A DNA stretch of 64,000 bases, taken from the NCBI GenBank assembly GCA_047967505.1, contig CM106539.1. The stretch is one strand, 5' to 3'. Of this stretch, positions 44,597 to 56,350 are shown piece after piece. Source of the DNA: Dipteris shenzhenensis (Eukaryota > Polypodiophyta > Polypodiopsida > Gleicheniales). The notes under the pieces are model-generated. The model searched no databases. It was not told the DNA's origin and was given only the letters and a program-made list of their open reading frames with translations. The stretch's first letter is position 1. Each line of letters opens with the position of its first letter. The position numbers and the translations under genes were made by a program.

Positions 44597-45337
44597 TATT
44601 AGATATCAATGCTCCACTCTCGTAAAACTATGTAGGAACCAGCTAACTCTACTTGTAAGCCCCCCCCATATGAGGAGAAGGCATTTGAGTAGCTTGGTTA
44701 TCCGGTAGGTCCTAGTTTGGACACCAGATGGGGGCCATGTGTGGCCTGATGGCTAGGTGGCTTCAAATAGAGTGGGCACACTACCAACTAGGCTACATGT
44801 AAGTGTGAGAAGGCATCCCATGATTGACCGCACTGAGGGTAGACGGATCATTTCCCGGGGTAGCCCACTCTTGGGTTGCGAGGCCTGTTTGGAGCCCCAG
44901 ATGATCATCCTGAATGGCTCTGGGCCGAATGGAGACCATAGGTTAGTTGCTCTATTCTACGCCATGGTTCTAACGTGTGGTCAGTGGCCTATTTCGGGAC
45001 CGACTTCCAATCAGTCGTTTTGGGCCGACTCGGTCGGTCTCCTAATTGGGTCTAACCGACTACGATTGGTGGCTATATAAGAGCAAGCCCGTGAAGCCCA
45101 TCATTATCACTGGCTACAGCAACCCTAATCCCTTAGCATCCACCAACCTCCGTCCTCTACTGTTTCCAACACGCCATCAAAGCTTCTCACACAGAAGCGC
45201 ACGGTAGGGAGGCAGCGCCATCTATTGTATCAATTTTACAGTAATCAATCTTTGGATTCTCCATACTATTAGCTTTTCTCTCTTGCATACGAGATCCTGT
45301 TATCTGTTGAACACAAACGTTGTATTGTTTTCTTATA
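44597..45337 (+). repeat. 5' LTR of C
   Basis: It starts TATTAGATATCAATGC (TG mutated to TA) and ends TTCTTATA (CA mutated to TA). The partner is at 49417-50146. Confidence 0.9.
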
Positions 45338-45350
45338 TGGTATCAGAGCT
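45338..45350 (+). other. Primer binding site of C
   Basis: tggtatcagagct touches the LTR; one mismatch to the usual tRNA-iMet site. Confidence 0.9.
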
Positions 45351-45407
45351 TGGGCTCTAACAAGAAGATTTGGTAGTGTGTTTTTGTTTGCGAGCAGATT
45401 GTGAGAG

Positions 45408-48400
45408 ATGGCCCAGCCCGCAAGACTGCGAATCCCACCGTTTGACGAAAGTGAAAAGTTGGACGGTACTAACTATCCACTCTGGAAGTTCAAGATGAAG
45501 ACCATCCTAAGCACATATGAGCTTTGGGATACTGCTACTGGGGTGGACGTGAAGCCGGTTGCGAGACCGGATCCAGCCAATGCAAGACAATAGATAGTAC
45601 TAACTACGGATCATATTCTCGCATGAACAAGAAGAAATGCAGATACACTGTGTTCTATTGTCTGCAGTGTAAGTGATTCTGTCATGGCGTCAATTCAACA
45701 TGTCACCATAGTGGAGGAGGCATGGACGGTTTTGAAAAATCAGTACGAGACCATGAATCAGACATGGATTTAGAATCTGGAGACTCAACTCGCGAATGAG
45801 AAACTGTCTGAGTCTGAAACGACAGAGAAGTTCATCACCAGGGTGAAGAATCTATGCGATCAAATGACTGCAATTGGCATCACCATCACTAGTGAGAATC
45901 TAGCACGAAGGTGCATACAGATTCTCCCACCAAAGTACGACGGTCTTGTTATGGCGCTGAATACGCAGAACAGAAATCCAACCCTCAACTTTGAGGATTT
46001 TAGCATGATGCTTTTGGAGGAGGAGATGCGTCAAAAGACGAGGACTGGAGAAGGTTCGGCTTTCTCGACTGGATCAAAGAAAGGTAAGGGTAAGGACTCT
46101 GGTAACCCATCTTCTTCTGATGATAAAAAGAGAAAGAAGAGGATGAAGTGCTTCTATTGCAACAAGGCAGGGCACAAGCAGAATGAGTGCCGGAAGAAGA
46201 TTGCAGATGAGAAGAACGGAGTAAAGAAAGAGTCCAGCAATAGCGCGTAAGCAGTACTAGTAGAGGTTCGTACCATTGAGGAGATTTGCATGGAGGCAGT
46301 TCATGTACCTGCGGATGAACCTTGGATTATTGACAGTGGTGCATCGCACCACATGACCAGTCGGAAGGATTGGTATACCTCTCTACATCCGGTAGGGAAT
46401 GACATCCTAGTAGCAGTCGACAATGATGCAAAATGTCCAGCAAAAGGAAAAGGTACGATTGCTCTCAAGTCAGATGGAGTTGTAAAATAGTTGTCCGATG
46501 TCCTTTATGTGCCAGATATCAAGAGGAACTTGTTGTCCGTTTCTGCGATTGTGGATCGGGACCTCAAAGTTCACTTCGATAAGAATGGTGCACAGATTTT
46601 GGATCTTCAAGGGAAGGTCATTGGTAAAGGTACATGGCACAACAACATCTATGAACTCTCAGCTTTCAGTGCTCGAGCCGATGTGAGCAACACTAAGCTG
46701 TGGCATGAGAGGTTTGGTCATCTAAATCTTAGTTCTTTAAAGGAGATGCATAAAAGTGGAATGATTGTAGACCTACCAGAAATTACAAATCTACCCGATG
46801 TATGTGAAGCTTGCATGATGGGCAAGAAGCATCGGCAGCCCTTTCCTAAAGAGGCCAGTAGGGCAAAGGCTCCTCTAGAGCTCGTTCACACGGACCTCTG
46901 CAGAAAGATGGAGACGGAAGCTTTGGGTGGTTCCTACTACTTCATGACACTGATCGACGACTACAGTAGAAGGATATGGATATACTTCCTGAAGACTAAA
47001 GATGAGGCTTTTAGTAAGTTCAAAGAATGGCATGTAATGGTCGAGAAAGAAACGGGGAGGAAGGTGAAGAAGTTGAGATCAGACAGAGGTGGTGAGTTCA
47101 CATCAAGTGAATTCGAAAGGAGTTTGAAAGTTACTGCAAAAGTCACAGGATCAAGAGGCAGAAACCCCCGCCACATACATCACAACAAAATGGAGTAGCA
47201 GAGTGCAAGATGCACGTCATCTATGAAATGGGTAGGAGTATGATGAAAGGGAAAGATTTTCCAAAGACTTTCTGGGCTGAAGCATGTAACACAACAGTTT
47301 ACATTTTGAATCGTAGCTACACGTAGGTTGTGAGCAGGATGACTCCACTGGAGGCCTTTTCTAGTAAGAACCCTTCAACTGCACATTTCAGAGTTTTTGG
47401 ATGTGACTGTTTTGTGCATGTCCCTGATGCTAACAGGACCAAATGGGAACCCAAGAGCCGAAAGTGTATTTTCTTGGGCTACAGTGAAGAGGCGAAGGGT
47501 TACCGTCTCTATAATCCTATTACCAAGAAGGTAATAGTAAGTCGCGATGTGGTCTTCTCAGAACAGCCGCATCAATTAGAGGAGGATGTTTCCTTCCCAG
47601 ACAACCAAGACTAGGATATCCATCCAGTACAACCACCAACAACAGACTGAACTCCCCCAACGATGCTTGGGAGGATTTAAGATAAAGAAGAGGAAGAAGA
47701 GCCTGCAGAACCACAATGGCAACGGCCATTCTCGAAGTGGGTAAAGAAGCTTTTGGACAGCAGAGAACCTCTAGCCATTGAGGAGGAATCATCCGGTCCA
47801 AGAGATTAGAGAAGCAAAGAAGGGCACAGGAACACTTGGTCAACTACGCTTTGATGATAGAGGTGATCCGTGCTGAAGAAACCAAATGTCTTGAAGAGGC
47901 ACAGGGTGATGATAGGTGGATGGAGGCTATGCAGTTGGAGTATGGCTCCATAATGAAGAACAACACTTGGGACCTTGTGGATCAACCACCAAAACGCAAG
48001 GTAATCGGCACCAAGTGGGTGTACAAGACCAAGTACAAGTCCGACGGCACATTGGATAAGTACAAGGCTCAGCTCGTGGCAAAACGATTCACACAGGTAC
48101 ATGGTTTTGATTATCAGGATACTTTTGCTCCCATAGCTCGACTAACCACAATTCGCAGTGTTTTGGCTTTAGCAGCACAGGAAAGTTAGCCCGTGTTTTA
48201 GATGGATGTAAAATCTACCTTATTAAATGGAGATCTCAAGGAGGAGGTATACATGGAATAACCACCAGGTTTTGTGATTCCCAGTTCAGAAGGTAAAGTC
48301 TTAAACTGAAGAAGGCACTTTACAGGCTGAAACAGGCCCCACGAGCGTGGTACCAGCGGATTGATGCCTACTTTCTGCAAAATGGGTTTAGGAGGAGCCC

Positions 48401-49387
48401 ATCTGATGCAAATTTGTATATCTACAGAGAAGGAGGTAGGTGTATGATCGTGGTCCTTTATGTGGACTTCCTTGTCATAACAAGGAACCATGAAGAGAAG
48501 ATCTTGCAGACAAAGCAATTGCTAGGAAGAGAGTTTGAAATGACAGACCTCGAACTGATGCATTTCTGTTTGGGGATTGAAGTTTGGTAAGAGCCAAAAT
48601 AGATCTTCATCTCACAGCTGAAGTATGTTGGAGAGATACCTAAGGCATTTGGCATGGCTGAGTGCAAGACAGTTGGCACCCCTATGGAGGTTGACGTGAA
48701 GCTCTCAAATGAGGATTCATCACCACTGGTGGATGAAGCGAAGTACAGAAGTCTTGTGGGCAGTTTGATTTACTTGTGCAACACGCGGCCGGCGAACATT
48801 AGCTTTGCGACTGGTGTACTAAGCAGGTTTTCCAATAAGCCCCGGGAGAACCATTGGAGGGCAGGGATGTGGGTGCTGAAATACATCAAAGGCACACTTG
48901 ATTATGGCATCACCTATACCAAGGGCAACATCTTGACCGGATTCTGTGACTCAGATTGGGCAGGAGACGTGGACAGCAGGAGATCAGTGACAGGTAACTA
49001 TTTCTCACTTGGATCTAGAGCTATCATGGGTCAGCAAGAAGCAACCTACAGTTGCTCTTTCTTCAACCGAGGCTGAGTACTGCTTCTTGTGAGGCAGTGT
49101 GGTTAAGGAGGACTTTAGGGGACATGGGTGTAGTGCAGAACAAGCTTACGCAATTATCATGTAGCAATCAAAGTTGTATGGCAATTGCCAAGAACCCGAT
49201 GTACCACGCTCGCACAAAACACATTGAGATTCAATATCACTTTGTATGCGAGCTCATCATTGATGGAGAGGTCAACTTGGTGTATTGTTTGACTACAGAG
49301 AATGTTGCGGACATCTTCACGAAGGCTCTTGGAAGAGACTTGTTGGAGAGGCATCTTCATCGACTTGGCATTGGGCCGAAAAAGTAG
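45408..49387 (+). pseudogene. C copia gag-pol, broken
   Basis: Gag starts MAQPARLRIPPFDESEKLDG and has the zinc knuckle CFYCNKAGHKQNEC near 46150. The protease reads WIIDSGASHHMTS, with DSG intact, near 46325. The integrase has LWHERFGHLN, CEACMMGKKHRQPF, TLIDDYSRRIWIYFL and SDRGGEF. The reverse transcriptase starts TWDLVDQPPKRKVIGTKWVY. Its catalytic motif is YVDFLV near 48460, the second aspartate replaced by Phe. RNase H with CDSDWAGDVDSRRSVTG and a tail with ENVADIFTKALGRD end at 49387. Stops (45593, 46250, 46490) and frameshifts near 47120, 47640, 48300 and 49040 inactivate it. Confidence 0.92.
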
Positions 49388-49405
49388 TTCACTTACGGGT
49401 GGACA

Positions 49406-49416
49406 TTGAGGGGCGG
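49406..49416 (+). other. Polypurine tract of C
   Basis: ttgaggggcgg immediately before the 3' LTR. Confidence 0.75.
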
Positions 49417-50146
49417 TGTTAGATATCAATGCTCCACTTTCGTGTAACTACGTGGAAACTAGCTAACTCTACTTGTAAGCCCCCCCCATATGAGGAGAAG
49501 GCATTTGAGTAGCTCGGTTATCCGGTAGGTCCTAGTTTGGACACCAAATGGGGGCCATATGTGGCCTGATGGCTAGACAGCTTCAGATAGAGTTGGCACA
49601 GTGCCAACTAGGCTACATGCAAGTGCAGGAAGGCATCCCATGACTAACCGCACTGAGGGTAGATGGAGCATTTCCCGGGGCAACCCACTCTTGGGTTGCG
49701 GGGCCCGTTTGGAGCCCCAGATGATCCCGGATGGGCTCTGGGCCAAAGGGAGACCATAGGTTAGTTGCTCTATTCTGCGCCACGGTTCTAACATGTGTTC
49801 AGTGGCCTATTTTGGGACCGCTGACCTCTAGTCAGTCATTTTGGGCCGACTGGGTCGATCTCGCAATTGGGTCTAACCGATTACGATTGGTGGCTATATA
49901 AGAGCAAGCTCGTGAAGCCCATCATTATCACTAGCTACAGCAACCCTGATTCCTTAGCATCCAGCCTCCATCCTCTACTGTTTCCAGCATGCCATCGAAG
50001 CTTCTCACACACGAGCATATGGTTGGGAGCCAGCGCCATCTATTGTATCAATTTTATAGAAATCAATTTTTGGATTCTCCATACTATCAGCTTTTCTCTC
50101 TTGCATACGAGATCCTGGAGCACAGATGTTGTATTGTTTTCTTACA
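49417..50146 (+). repeat. 3' LTR of C
   Basis: This 730-base LTR runs from TGTTAGATATCAATGC to TTTTCTTACA, followed by the right target duplication attcc. Confidence 0.92.
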
Positions 50147-50151
50147 ATTCC

Positions 50152-50247
50152 AAAGAAAATAGGAATATATACATGGAACCCTTAGGGCTAGGGTTAGGGT
50201 TTGTCCCATAACCCTTATGGTGCAATTTACACACACCATTCTCAACA
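50152..50247 (-). repeat. 3' LTR of B, right piece
   Basis: This continues the LTR interrupted at 44596 and ends at caaca (minus-strand start TGTTGAGAATGG). It includes telomere-like ttaggg units. Confidence 0.85.
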
Positions 50248-51093
50248 CCCCCTTTAAATTGCACTGCATAAGAAGAGGGTGTTTTACAAAACACAATTTT
50301 TGGATTTTCTGAATGTTGCATAATGGCAATAGAAATAAAGATGAGAAAAAATGCACGAGTGCAAAAAGAGCACAGCGGAAAAAGCATGTACAAAGGTGTA
50401 CAACTTAATCTTCACTTCCCCCTCGTAAGTTGCAATTGGCGAAGACTGAGTTGATTTTGGTATAGACTATGTGCTTAGCTTTTGAGTGAAGCCTCCTTTT
50501 AGGCTTGTTTGTGCCTAGCTTTTGAGTGAAGCCCCATCCCTTAGAAGATGATAATTTGGGTGCCAACTACGAGGAAACCTTGTGTTTTTAATCACCTTAT
50601 TCTTGTTCACCTTTGGGTTTGATTGGAGTAGAAAAGAAAGGAGCATAATAGAAAAACCATCTACAAATTTTAAAAAAGTCTCAATCCTTGGATCCCCTTG
50701 ATCTTGAGAGAGCCACATGGATTCTTTTGAGAGCTCAAAGAAGGGGAAAATGGGCTAAATTTCCGCCTATAACAAGGGCAAGAAGAACAATGCGTGATTT
50801 CATATTGTCATATAGTCAATTTTAGATCATTATTGTGCTAGTGGGAGCGAGAGGTGCGAGGTCTTGGGCATGAAAACAGACCATCTCAACTTTTGAGGAC
50901 TATGAGGCAATAGGGCTTAGTTCCAAGCACCGGCATAGATCACTAATGAGTCAAGAAGTTGAGGAGAGTCATTCAATCGAGAAAGGACCAGTTTTTGGTG
51001 GGGATGGGAAGGGTGATGGAAATTATGCGAGAGTTGATGGTGAAGATACAAAATCTGAGAAGGTCTTCTTGTATGTTGATGCAGTGTCAGGTA
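50248..51093 (-). other. B 3' internal region and polypurine tract
   Basis: On the minus strand this ends in aatttaaaggggg just before the 3' LTR. It matches the truncated B copy at 43560-44400 and most of 41995-42436. No protein is recognisable, so it is probably non-coding element sequence. The match to the other copies ends at 51093. Confidence 0.75.
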
Positions 51094-51099
51094 AGCAAC

Positions 51100-51238
51100 A
51101 TCATATCCTGGAGGTTGTATCATTTACATTTCCTCATCTGGAAAACCATTGAGGAAGGAATTCTTCACATCCATCTGGTGAATGGGCCAATTGTTGGGAT
51201 TCAACGTAGCTATGGAGGGTGAAGGCAGAGCAACATCA
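51100..51238 (-). pseudogene. Copia reverse transcriptase stub in B
   Basis: The minus strand reads NWPIHQMDVKNSFLNG, then FPDEEM, a stop, and MIQPPGYDV, a copia reverse transcriptase segment of about 45 residues. It begins right after the D LTR and stops at the B 3' region, so nearly all of pol is deleted. Confidence 0.8.
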
Positions 51239-51489
51239 TGACGAAGTAGAATAGACACAAAATGTGAGAGTATATTGTTCATGTGGAAGAAGCCTTAAAT
51301 AGGCAAAAGATACAACACACTATCGAGCTCATGGAAGAGCATCTCCAGATCCACAAATCACTCTATAAACCTCTCCTTGATTCTCTCAATCAATCTAGGT
51401 GGCATTTTTGCCTACATCATTGCTTAGCTTGACAAACATACCTACTACCCGGTGGTCACACACACCTATTAAGGTTTGCCTTTCCAACA
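51239..51489 (-). repeat. 3' LTR of gag-only-type element D
   Basis: This 251-base LTR reads TGTTGGAAAGGCAAACC at its start on the minus strand and ends CGTCA. The middle, with gattgagagaatc and atagagtgatttgtggatct, resembles the E0 LTR. It has a TATA-like tatttaagg. A single copy is present; the 5' partner is missing. Confidence 0.75.
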
Positions 51490-51503
51490 TACCCCCCCTC
51501 AAA
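51490..51503 (-). other. Polypurine tract of D
   Basis: The minus strand reads tttgagggggggta immediately before the D LTR, the same style as the E0 tract (tgggggggta). Confidence 0.8.
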
Positions 51504-51949
51504 CCGAAGATAGGGGTAAACATGAAGTGACATACTATCCAAATAGCTTTACCCTGACAAGATAGTGAATGCTCAAAACAAAAGAGCTTCACAAACAAAG
51601 TTGGTGTAAAGCCCAAAAGACTATGAGTGCTCACAAAAGAGATCTCCCTCACAAACACAAAGAGAGGGGATTCTCACAAAGAGACTTTAACTCCAAATGA
51701 CAGTCTGCCAAAAATGAAAGGCTAACCAAAACTCAATCCCCCCTTGCTCAAGGCATTACAACAATCATTTAGGGGAAATCCTGGGCAGAGAACCCATGAA
51801 ACACATAAAAACAAAGTTGTGTATCTACGATTTGAAACAAAGAGATAGTGACCAAGTACCCAAAAGACAATCTGCCATGGCACTTGTAGAGTGGGAGAGT
51901 TTCTGCGTTTGTTTGCAGCCATCCAACACCAGCATTTGGTTCAAGCCAC
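51504..51949 (-). other. Spacer between RMND5 copy and D polypurine tract
   Basis: This holds the end of the RMND5-derived frame beyond recognisable homology, followed by about 280 bases of non-coding element sequence. Confidence 0.5.
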
Positions 51950-52920
51950 AATCGGACAAAATGATTGGCGCAGATTCCTTGAAAACAGGGCATGCAAATA
52001 TTGAGTGAAACTGAAACTCCTTTCCTAATCCTATCTCTACAAGCAACTGCTTTAGAAGCTACCATTCTTGCTTCTTGTTGGTCAACACTGTCGCCATCTT
52101 TAGAAGAGTTGGAAGAGCATGACAGCCAACCAAAATTGTAGTGCACAAAGGGCTTTCATAAGACTAACCAAAGAGACTGCAACATTCTCGTGTAAACTGC
52201 ATAGTCATATCTTCCCAATGCGATGAAGAAAACAAATCAGAATAGGGAGAACTTTCCAAACGGTCTGCCCATAGAAGGCAGCGCATCAACGGTTGTATTT
52301 CCCCCATATATCGGGTAGAAATTGGGGTAAAATTACTCCGCGTGTATTGAAGAGCTTCTTGACGCTTTCCCTCATGGAGGAGTTGTAGGAACTGGAAGCG
52401 ATGCAATTCAAACTCCAAAGAAGAGCCCTTCTATAAAAGTTTCGATTTGTTCTAGCCCATTGTAGCACTAGTTCCAAATTCCTCACCTTCATAGCCTCCA
52501 ATATCTGGTGCATCTCATAAAAGGGTGCATTTAGCGCAGCCCTTGGCTCCAGCGCTTCGTTCACAAAACAATCACCTAGATCAAAAAAGACCTGTTTCTA
52601 AAAATGCACCACAATAATCTGAGCGATAATGCAATCATGTGAGTCGACCTCCCTATACACCTTGGCAATATCTGTGCAAAACAACTTGTCCAGCAACTTG
52701 CCATGCTTGGTTAATGACAGATTCAAATCCTTCTGCAACTCCCCGGTGTCATTCACAGGTGCCATTTCGGTCAATTTGGCATGCAATTCTGTAAGAATGG
52801 CCCTTGCATCCAACCCTAGGCCATCATTGCCGAGCTTGTTCAAAGCCATCCCGAGTTCCTGAAATTTCTCTTGAAGGAAACTCTCTTACAATAGCTCTCT
52901 CAAAACTCTAGAATTTGAAT
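51950..52920 (-). pseudogene. Captured RMND5/RMD5 (GID ubiquitin ligase) copy
   Basis: Collinear homology covers most of a plant RMD5 protein. In order: ILTELHAKLTEMAP, the LNLSLTKHGKLLDK segment, FDLGDCFVNEA, the CTLH region with EMHQILEAMKVRNLEL, LHRFQFLQLLHEGKRQEALQ, the CRA region with EIQPLMRCLLWADRLESSPY, then SYESPL, LPTLLKMATV, KKQEW and EFQFHSIFACPV. The final RING (CGH..C...CP.C) is not recognisable. RMD5 is a catalytic subunit of the GID/CTLH E3 complex. Three in-frame stops (upstream of MALNKLG, after VVHF, after CSLFG) and one frameshift near 52440 kill it. No intron is visible. It sits inside a retroelement in the same orientation. Confidence 0.88.
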
Positions 52921-52975
52921 GCCTTAATGGAGGGCTTATTTCCTCGACAAGATGCAAGGGCTTATGAGCACCATT

Positions 52976-52988
52976 AGCTCTAATACCA
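52976..52988 (-). other. Primer binding site of B
   Basis: The minus strand reads tggtattagagct, two differences from the usual site, touching the 5' LTR. Confidence 0.8.
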
Positions 52989-53148
52989 TGTTAATGGAAA
53001 TGAGAGAGGGAGAGAGAGGAGTGCACACAAGATAGTAACTGTACACTAACTGTATTCCAAGGAAAATAGGAATATATACATGGATCCCTTAGGGTTAGGG
53101 TTTGTCCCATAACCCTTATGGTGCAATTTACACACACCATTCTCAATA
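52989..53148 (-). repeat. 5' LTR of B
   Basis: This 160-base LTR is similar to 43395-43559, with the outer TG mutated (minus-strand start TATTGAGAATGG). Confidence 0.85.
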
Positions 53149-53153
53149 GAGGT
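53149..53153. other. Target-site duplication of B, right
   Basis: gaggt, identical to 44522-44526. Confidence 0.85.
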
Positions 53154-55559
53154 TGTGTCAATGTAGTATTAAGGATCCAAGTGGTTTGATCTTAGAACAA
53201 CAATGCTTTTGCCCAAATAAGCACCTTTTCCTTTCTTTCAATTTACAAGGTATCTTTGTCCTATGCAAAAAGGAAGAACAAGAAAGCGTATGATGTTTGA
53301 GAAGACATAGCTAGAATTACTAGCTTAGCATCCTAGTAAACTACTCTCATGGTAATAGATGCATTAGCATTATCATGGTGACCAACTGGCCAGTGCTCAT
53401 CAAGCCACTGATGTTAAAATGGTTTTAGCAAATAACATGGTATAGATATGCCATTGTCCATGAATATAGAATTGTGAAAGCAGCATCTTGAATTTACAAG
53501 ACAATTAGCTACACATATGGATCATAAGCGTATTCAGAACTGGATCTACATGTGATGGCTCCATCTATGGAGCCTTTGTCAGATGGTTTGGAGCTTATTC
53601 GTCAATGTAGATTTTGATTCGAGTATGATGAGTGAGAGGTGCTGATCGGATTGATGCTATTAAAAAACTCAAAATAGCACCGAGCTCAAATAGGGATGCA
53701 AAAACATTAATGAAGAGGCTCCATAGCAAGCTACAAACTTGATTGTGAAGCAAAGGTGGACCAATTGAGTGTGGGCCTCGATGAATAGATGAATGTTGTT
53801 GAAGATGAACAAACCTTGGAAGTACGCAATATGTTGTTGATGGGTGATGATTTGGATTTGATGGGGCCTACTATGGCCTAGTGGTGGAAATCTACATTGA
53901 GCCCTCTTAGCATTGTGGGTTTCCCTTGCCACCATATTTTCTCATTTAGATGGAGTTAAAGTCCTACATGATCCGTCCCAACATTACGGCTTTCACCTAC
54001 CACACTTTGCCTTCCCTTGAAGTCCTTCAAACTTATGAACTAGCATAAATCCCCTTGGAATTTCGGAGCTAAAGTGAAAGGAGCCCCCGTGGAAGTCTTG
54101 AATGACAAAATGAGTTCTTAGAGATTTTGCTTGAGCCCTCTTGATATTGTGGTCAAACTCCTTTGGGCCTTATAATGATTGTATCCTTTGAGAATCTTTG
54201 CAAGTTGTGTGATATGATGAGATATTGAGAGACTCACTATAGTAGTAAAGCACTCGCTCACATGAGTCATGATACTGGGGCACACTCTTGAATTGGAAGT
54301 GTTGGAGGATATATCTCTAACTTGGATTCTTGCCTTATCCTCAACAAGATGAAGGCAATATTTTTGTGGATGTGTAGTAGATGTGGATTCAATGGAGCAC
54401 TTACTCTGATGTATTTTTACCTAGCTTACACCTAGATCAAGAGCTAGACTCCACAAATATATACCCCTAGCTAACATCCGAATTAAGAGCCACCCCTATG
54501 ACATTGACTTGATGGATAAGAATTCAAGTTTGATTCAAAGTAGGTACACCTACCACATTGACTTGATGGATAGGAATTCAAGATTGATTTGGAATCTAAT
54601 GTTGAACATTTCCCATCGAGTCTAGGCCTCTTGGAATGGATTGTTGAATCTAAAGATTCAGACCAATGGATCTGAGCACTAAAATTTTGCAACTAAACTC
54701 GAGCCTTTGAGAATAAGCGGTGACTCCAAACTTATGATTCGGCAGGTGGATATTGAATCCAAGGTGGCAATCAGGTCCAGAGGTTATGAGATTAGTAACT
54801 TGAACATACCCTTCTTGTCAAATTTATTATTCAAGCCTGTGAATGACTTCTAGCTTTGGACTTTTAAGGATGACCCATGGATTGACACCTTGAATACTGG
54901 AGTGTGGATCTTGGATATTGATTAATTGGCAAATCTGAGTCTCAAATATGGCCTAACCTCTAGATTTTAGATTTGGATGGATTTTGAATTCCAAACTATG
55001 AATCCCAGAGATTGGATTTGGGCTGGATTTGGGCTTGAACACATGTTGCATGCAAATGCCAAGTGCCTCTTTGGAACTAACTTTGAGCTTGCCTTTGCTT
55101 TGATTGATCTTACTTGAATTAGTTGTCTAAAGGTGGCATTAGTATGCCAACATTAAGTGATACTAGTATCTCTAATCAATATTGCCCTAGTGATACTAGT
55201 CTCTCCAACCCTTGTGGAGATCTTAGTTGAGAAGGAGATAGCACCTTGGAATTCATGACTCAATATCTTTTATTTTTTTGCTTAAGTACTGCAAGGTGCA
55301 ACACATCTCCATGGGGAAGGACATGCGCCTTCCTCTGTCAAGCAATCAATCAACAATACCATCGCATTGTAAGTCTGCATTTTGTGTAAGATTTTTAAGT
55401 GTAATGAGTTAGCTTGAAATTGTATTTTGAAATAGAACTAGTGTAATGAGTCAGTTTGAAATTGTATTTTGAAATAGCACTTATGCATAGCAGATGTATT
55501 TCCTTTAGACTTTGAGGAGTGGGAACCAATCGAGTGCTTCTTAGGTAAGTTTACTGCCA
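53154..55559. other. No gene recognised; two small duplications
   Basis: The segment cattgacttgatggata plus rgaattcaag occurs at about 54502-54528 and 54556-54582. A second duplicated segment, tgaaattgtattttgaaata, occurs at about 55415 and 55457. No coding homology was seen. Confidence 0.5.
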
Positions 55560-56350
55560 TTCATGAGGATTTAGGAAGGCAAATGCATGCTGGAGAGAAG
55601 TCCTCTGCTTTGAAAAGAGAAATATCTATTGGTATAATGCCAAGTACATTACTCCGAGGATGGCATCAGGCTATGGCCATCTTCAATGCATTGCAACACC
55701 ACAACTTGAAGACATGGATTGCAGCATGGTGGACACAAGAACAATGCAATCATACAAGGAAAAGATTGCAAAGGATGTGGGAATGGCTATGAAGTTTACA
55801 TTTGGCTCTAAATGAGTAAGGTTGTCTTGGTTTATGCCTCTGCACATTTTTGCTTCTTGTTTTCATAATATCTAGATGCACAGAACAAAAACCATGTGGT
55901 CATGCAAGTGCCTACATGAGAATGCCCTTGAGGAATTGGTTGGGTTGAATTGGGGAAGCAGGTCAGGTGAACAAAAGGGTGATCTGTTTCAATGCCATGT
56001 ATGTAAGGACAATGTGGTTGTCAAGTACCACATCTCCCACCAAATGTTATATTTTGCTTTCCAATATAGGCGCTAGAAGAAAATAGGTGACAATTGGCTC
56101 CCCCTTGACTCTAACAATGATGATAATATAGGGTTAAGTTTATGTATTGGTTCTCATTTAGGAGATGTTAAGAATGTGACTGTCACGTCATAGTGGACTC
56201 TCAGGGATGTGCGGGAACACCTATTGGTCATGGAGGATGGCATGTCTGAGTCCTTTCACTTTACCTTAAATGGTGAAAAGGTAGGAAAGCATGCAGAGAA
56301 GCTCATGCATAGTGCCACTTTTATCCCTCCTGCAATATTGAAAATTGTCT
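55560..56350 (+). pseudogene. Eroded protein-like block, family unknown
   Basis: I do not recognise it. In changing frames it reads like real protein: SYKEKIAKDVGMAMKFTFGS, then LSWFMPLHIFASCFH. A frame from 55876 follows with HENALEELVGLNWGSRSG and a Cys pair in QCHVCKDNVVVKYH. The last part is TLRDVREHLLVMEDG and SESFHFTLNGEKVG. Stops lie between segments. It could be an old gene, a DNA transposon or another captured transcript. Confidence 0.35.

Larger units (their letters stand above)
44597..50146 (+). mobile_element. Ty1/copia element C, full length, dead
   Basis: This element of 5550 bases has LTRs of 741 and 730 bases, a primer site, gag-pol and a polypurine tract. It is inserted into the 3' LTR of B in the opposite orientation. 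Flanks are attac on the left and attcc on the right, a five-base target duplication with one change. The LTRs have many differences, so this insertion is clearly older than E1 and E3. Confidence 0.93.
44527..53148 (-). mobile_element. LTR retroelement B carrying a host-gene copy
   Basis: Minus-strand element with a 5' LTR at 52989-53148, a degenerate tRNA-iMet primer site, and a 3' LTR split into 44527-44596 and 50152-50247 by copia element C. A perfect gaggt duplication flanks it. Removing C leaves about 3.1 kb. In reading order the interior holds an RMND5-like host sequence, the polypurine tract and LTR of another element (D), a stub of copia reverse transcriptase, and the B 3' region. It has no complete pol and is non-autonomous. 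Confidence 0.85.

Noticed and set aside
51769-51950. RING domain at the end of the RMND5 copy
   Set aside because: After the first Cys-Pro-Val the CGH..C and CP.C pattern is absent in all frames, so I treat the RING as lost.
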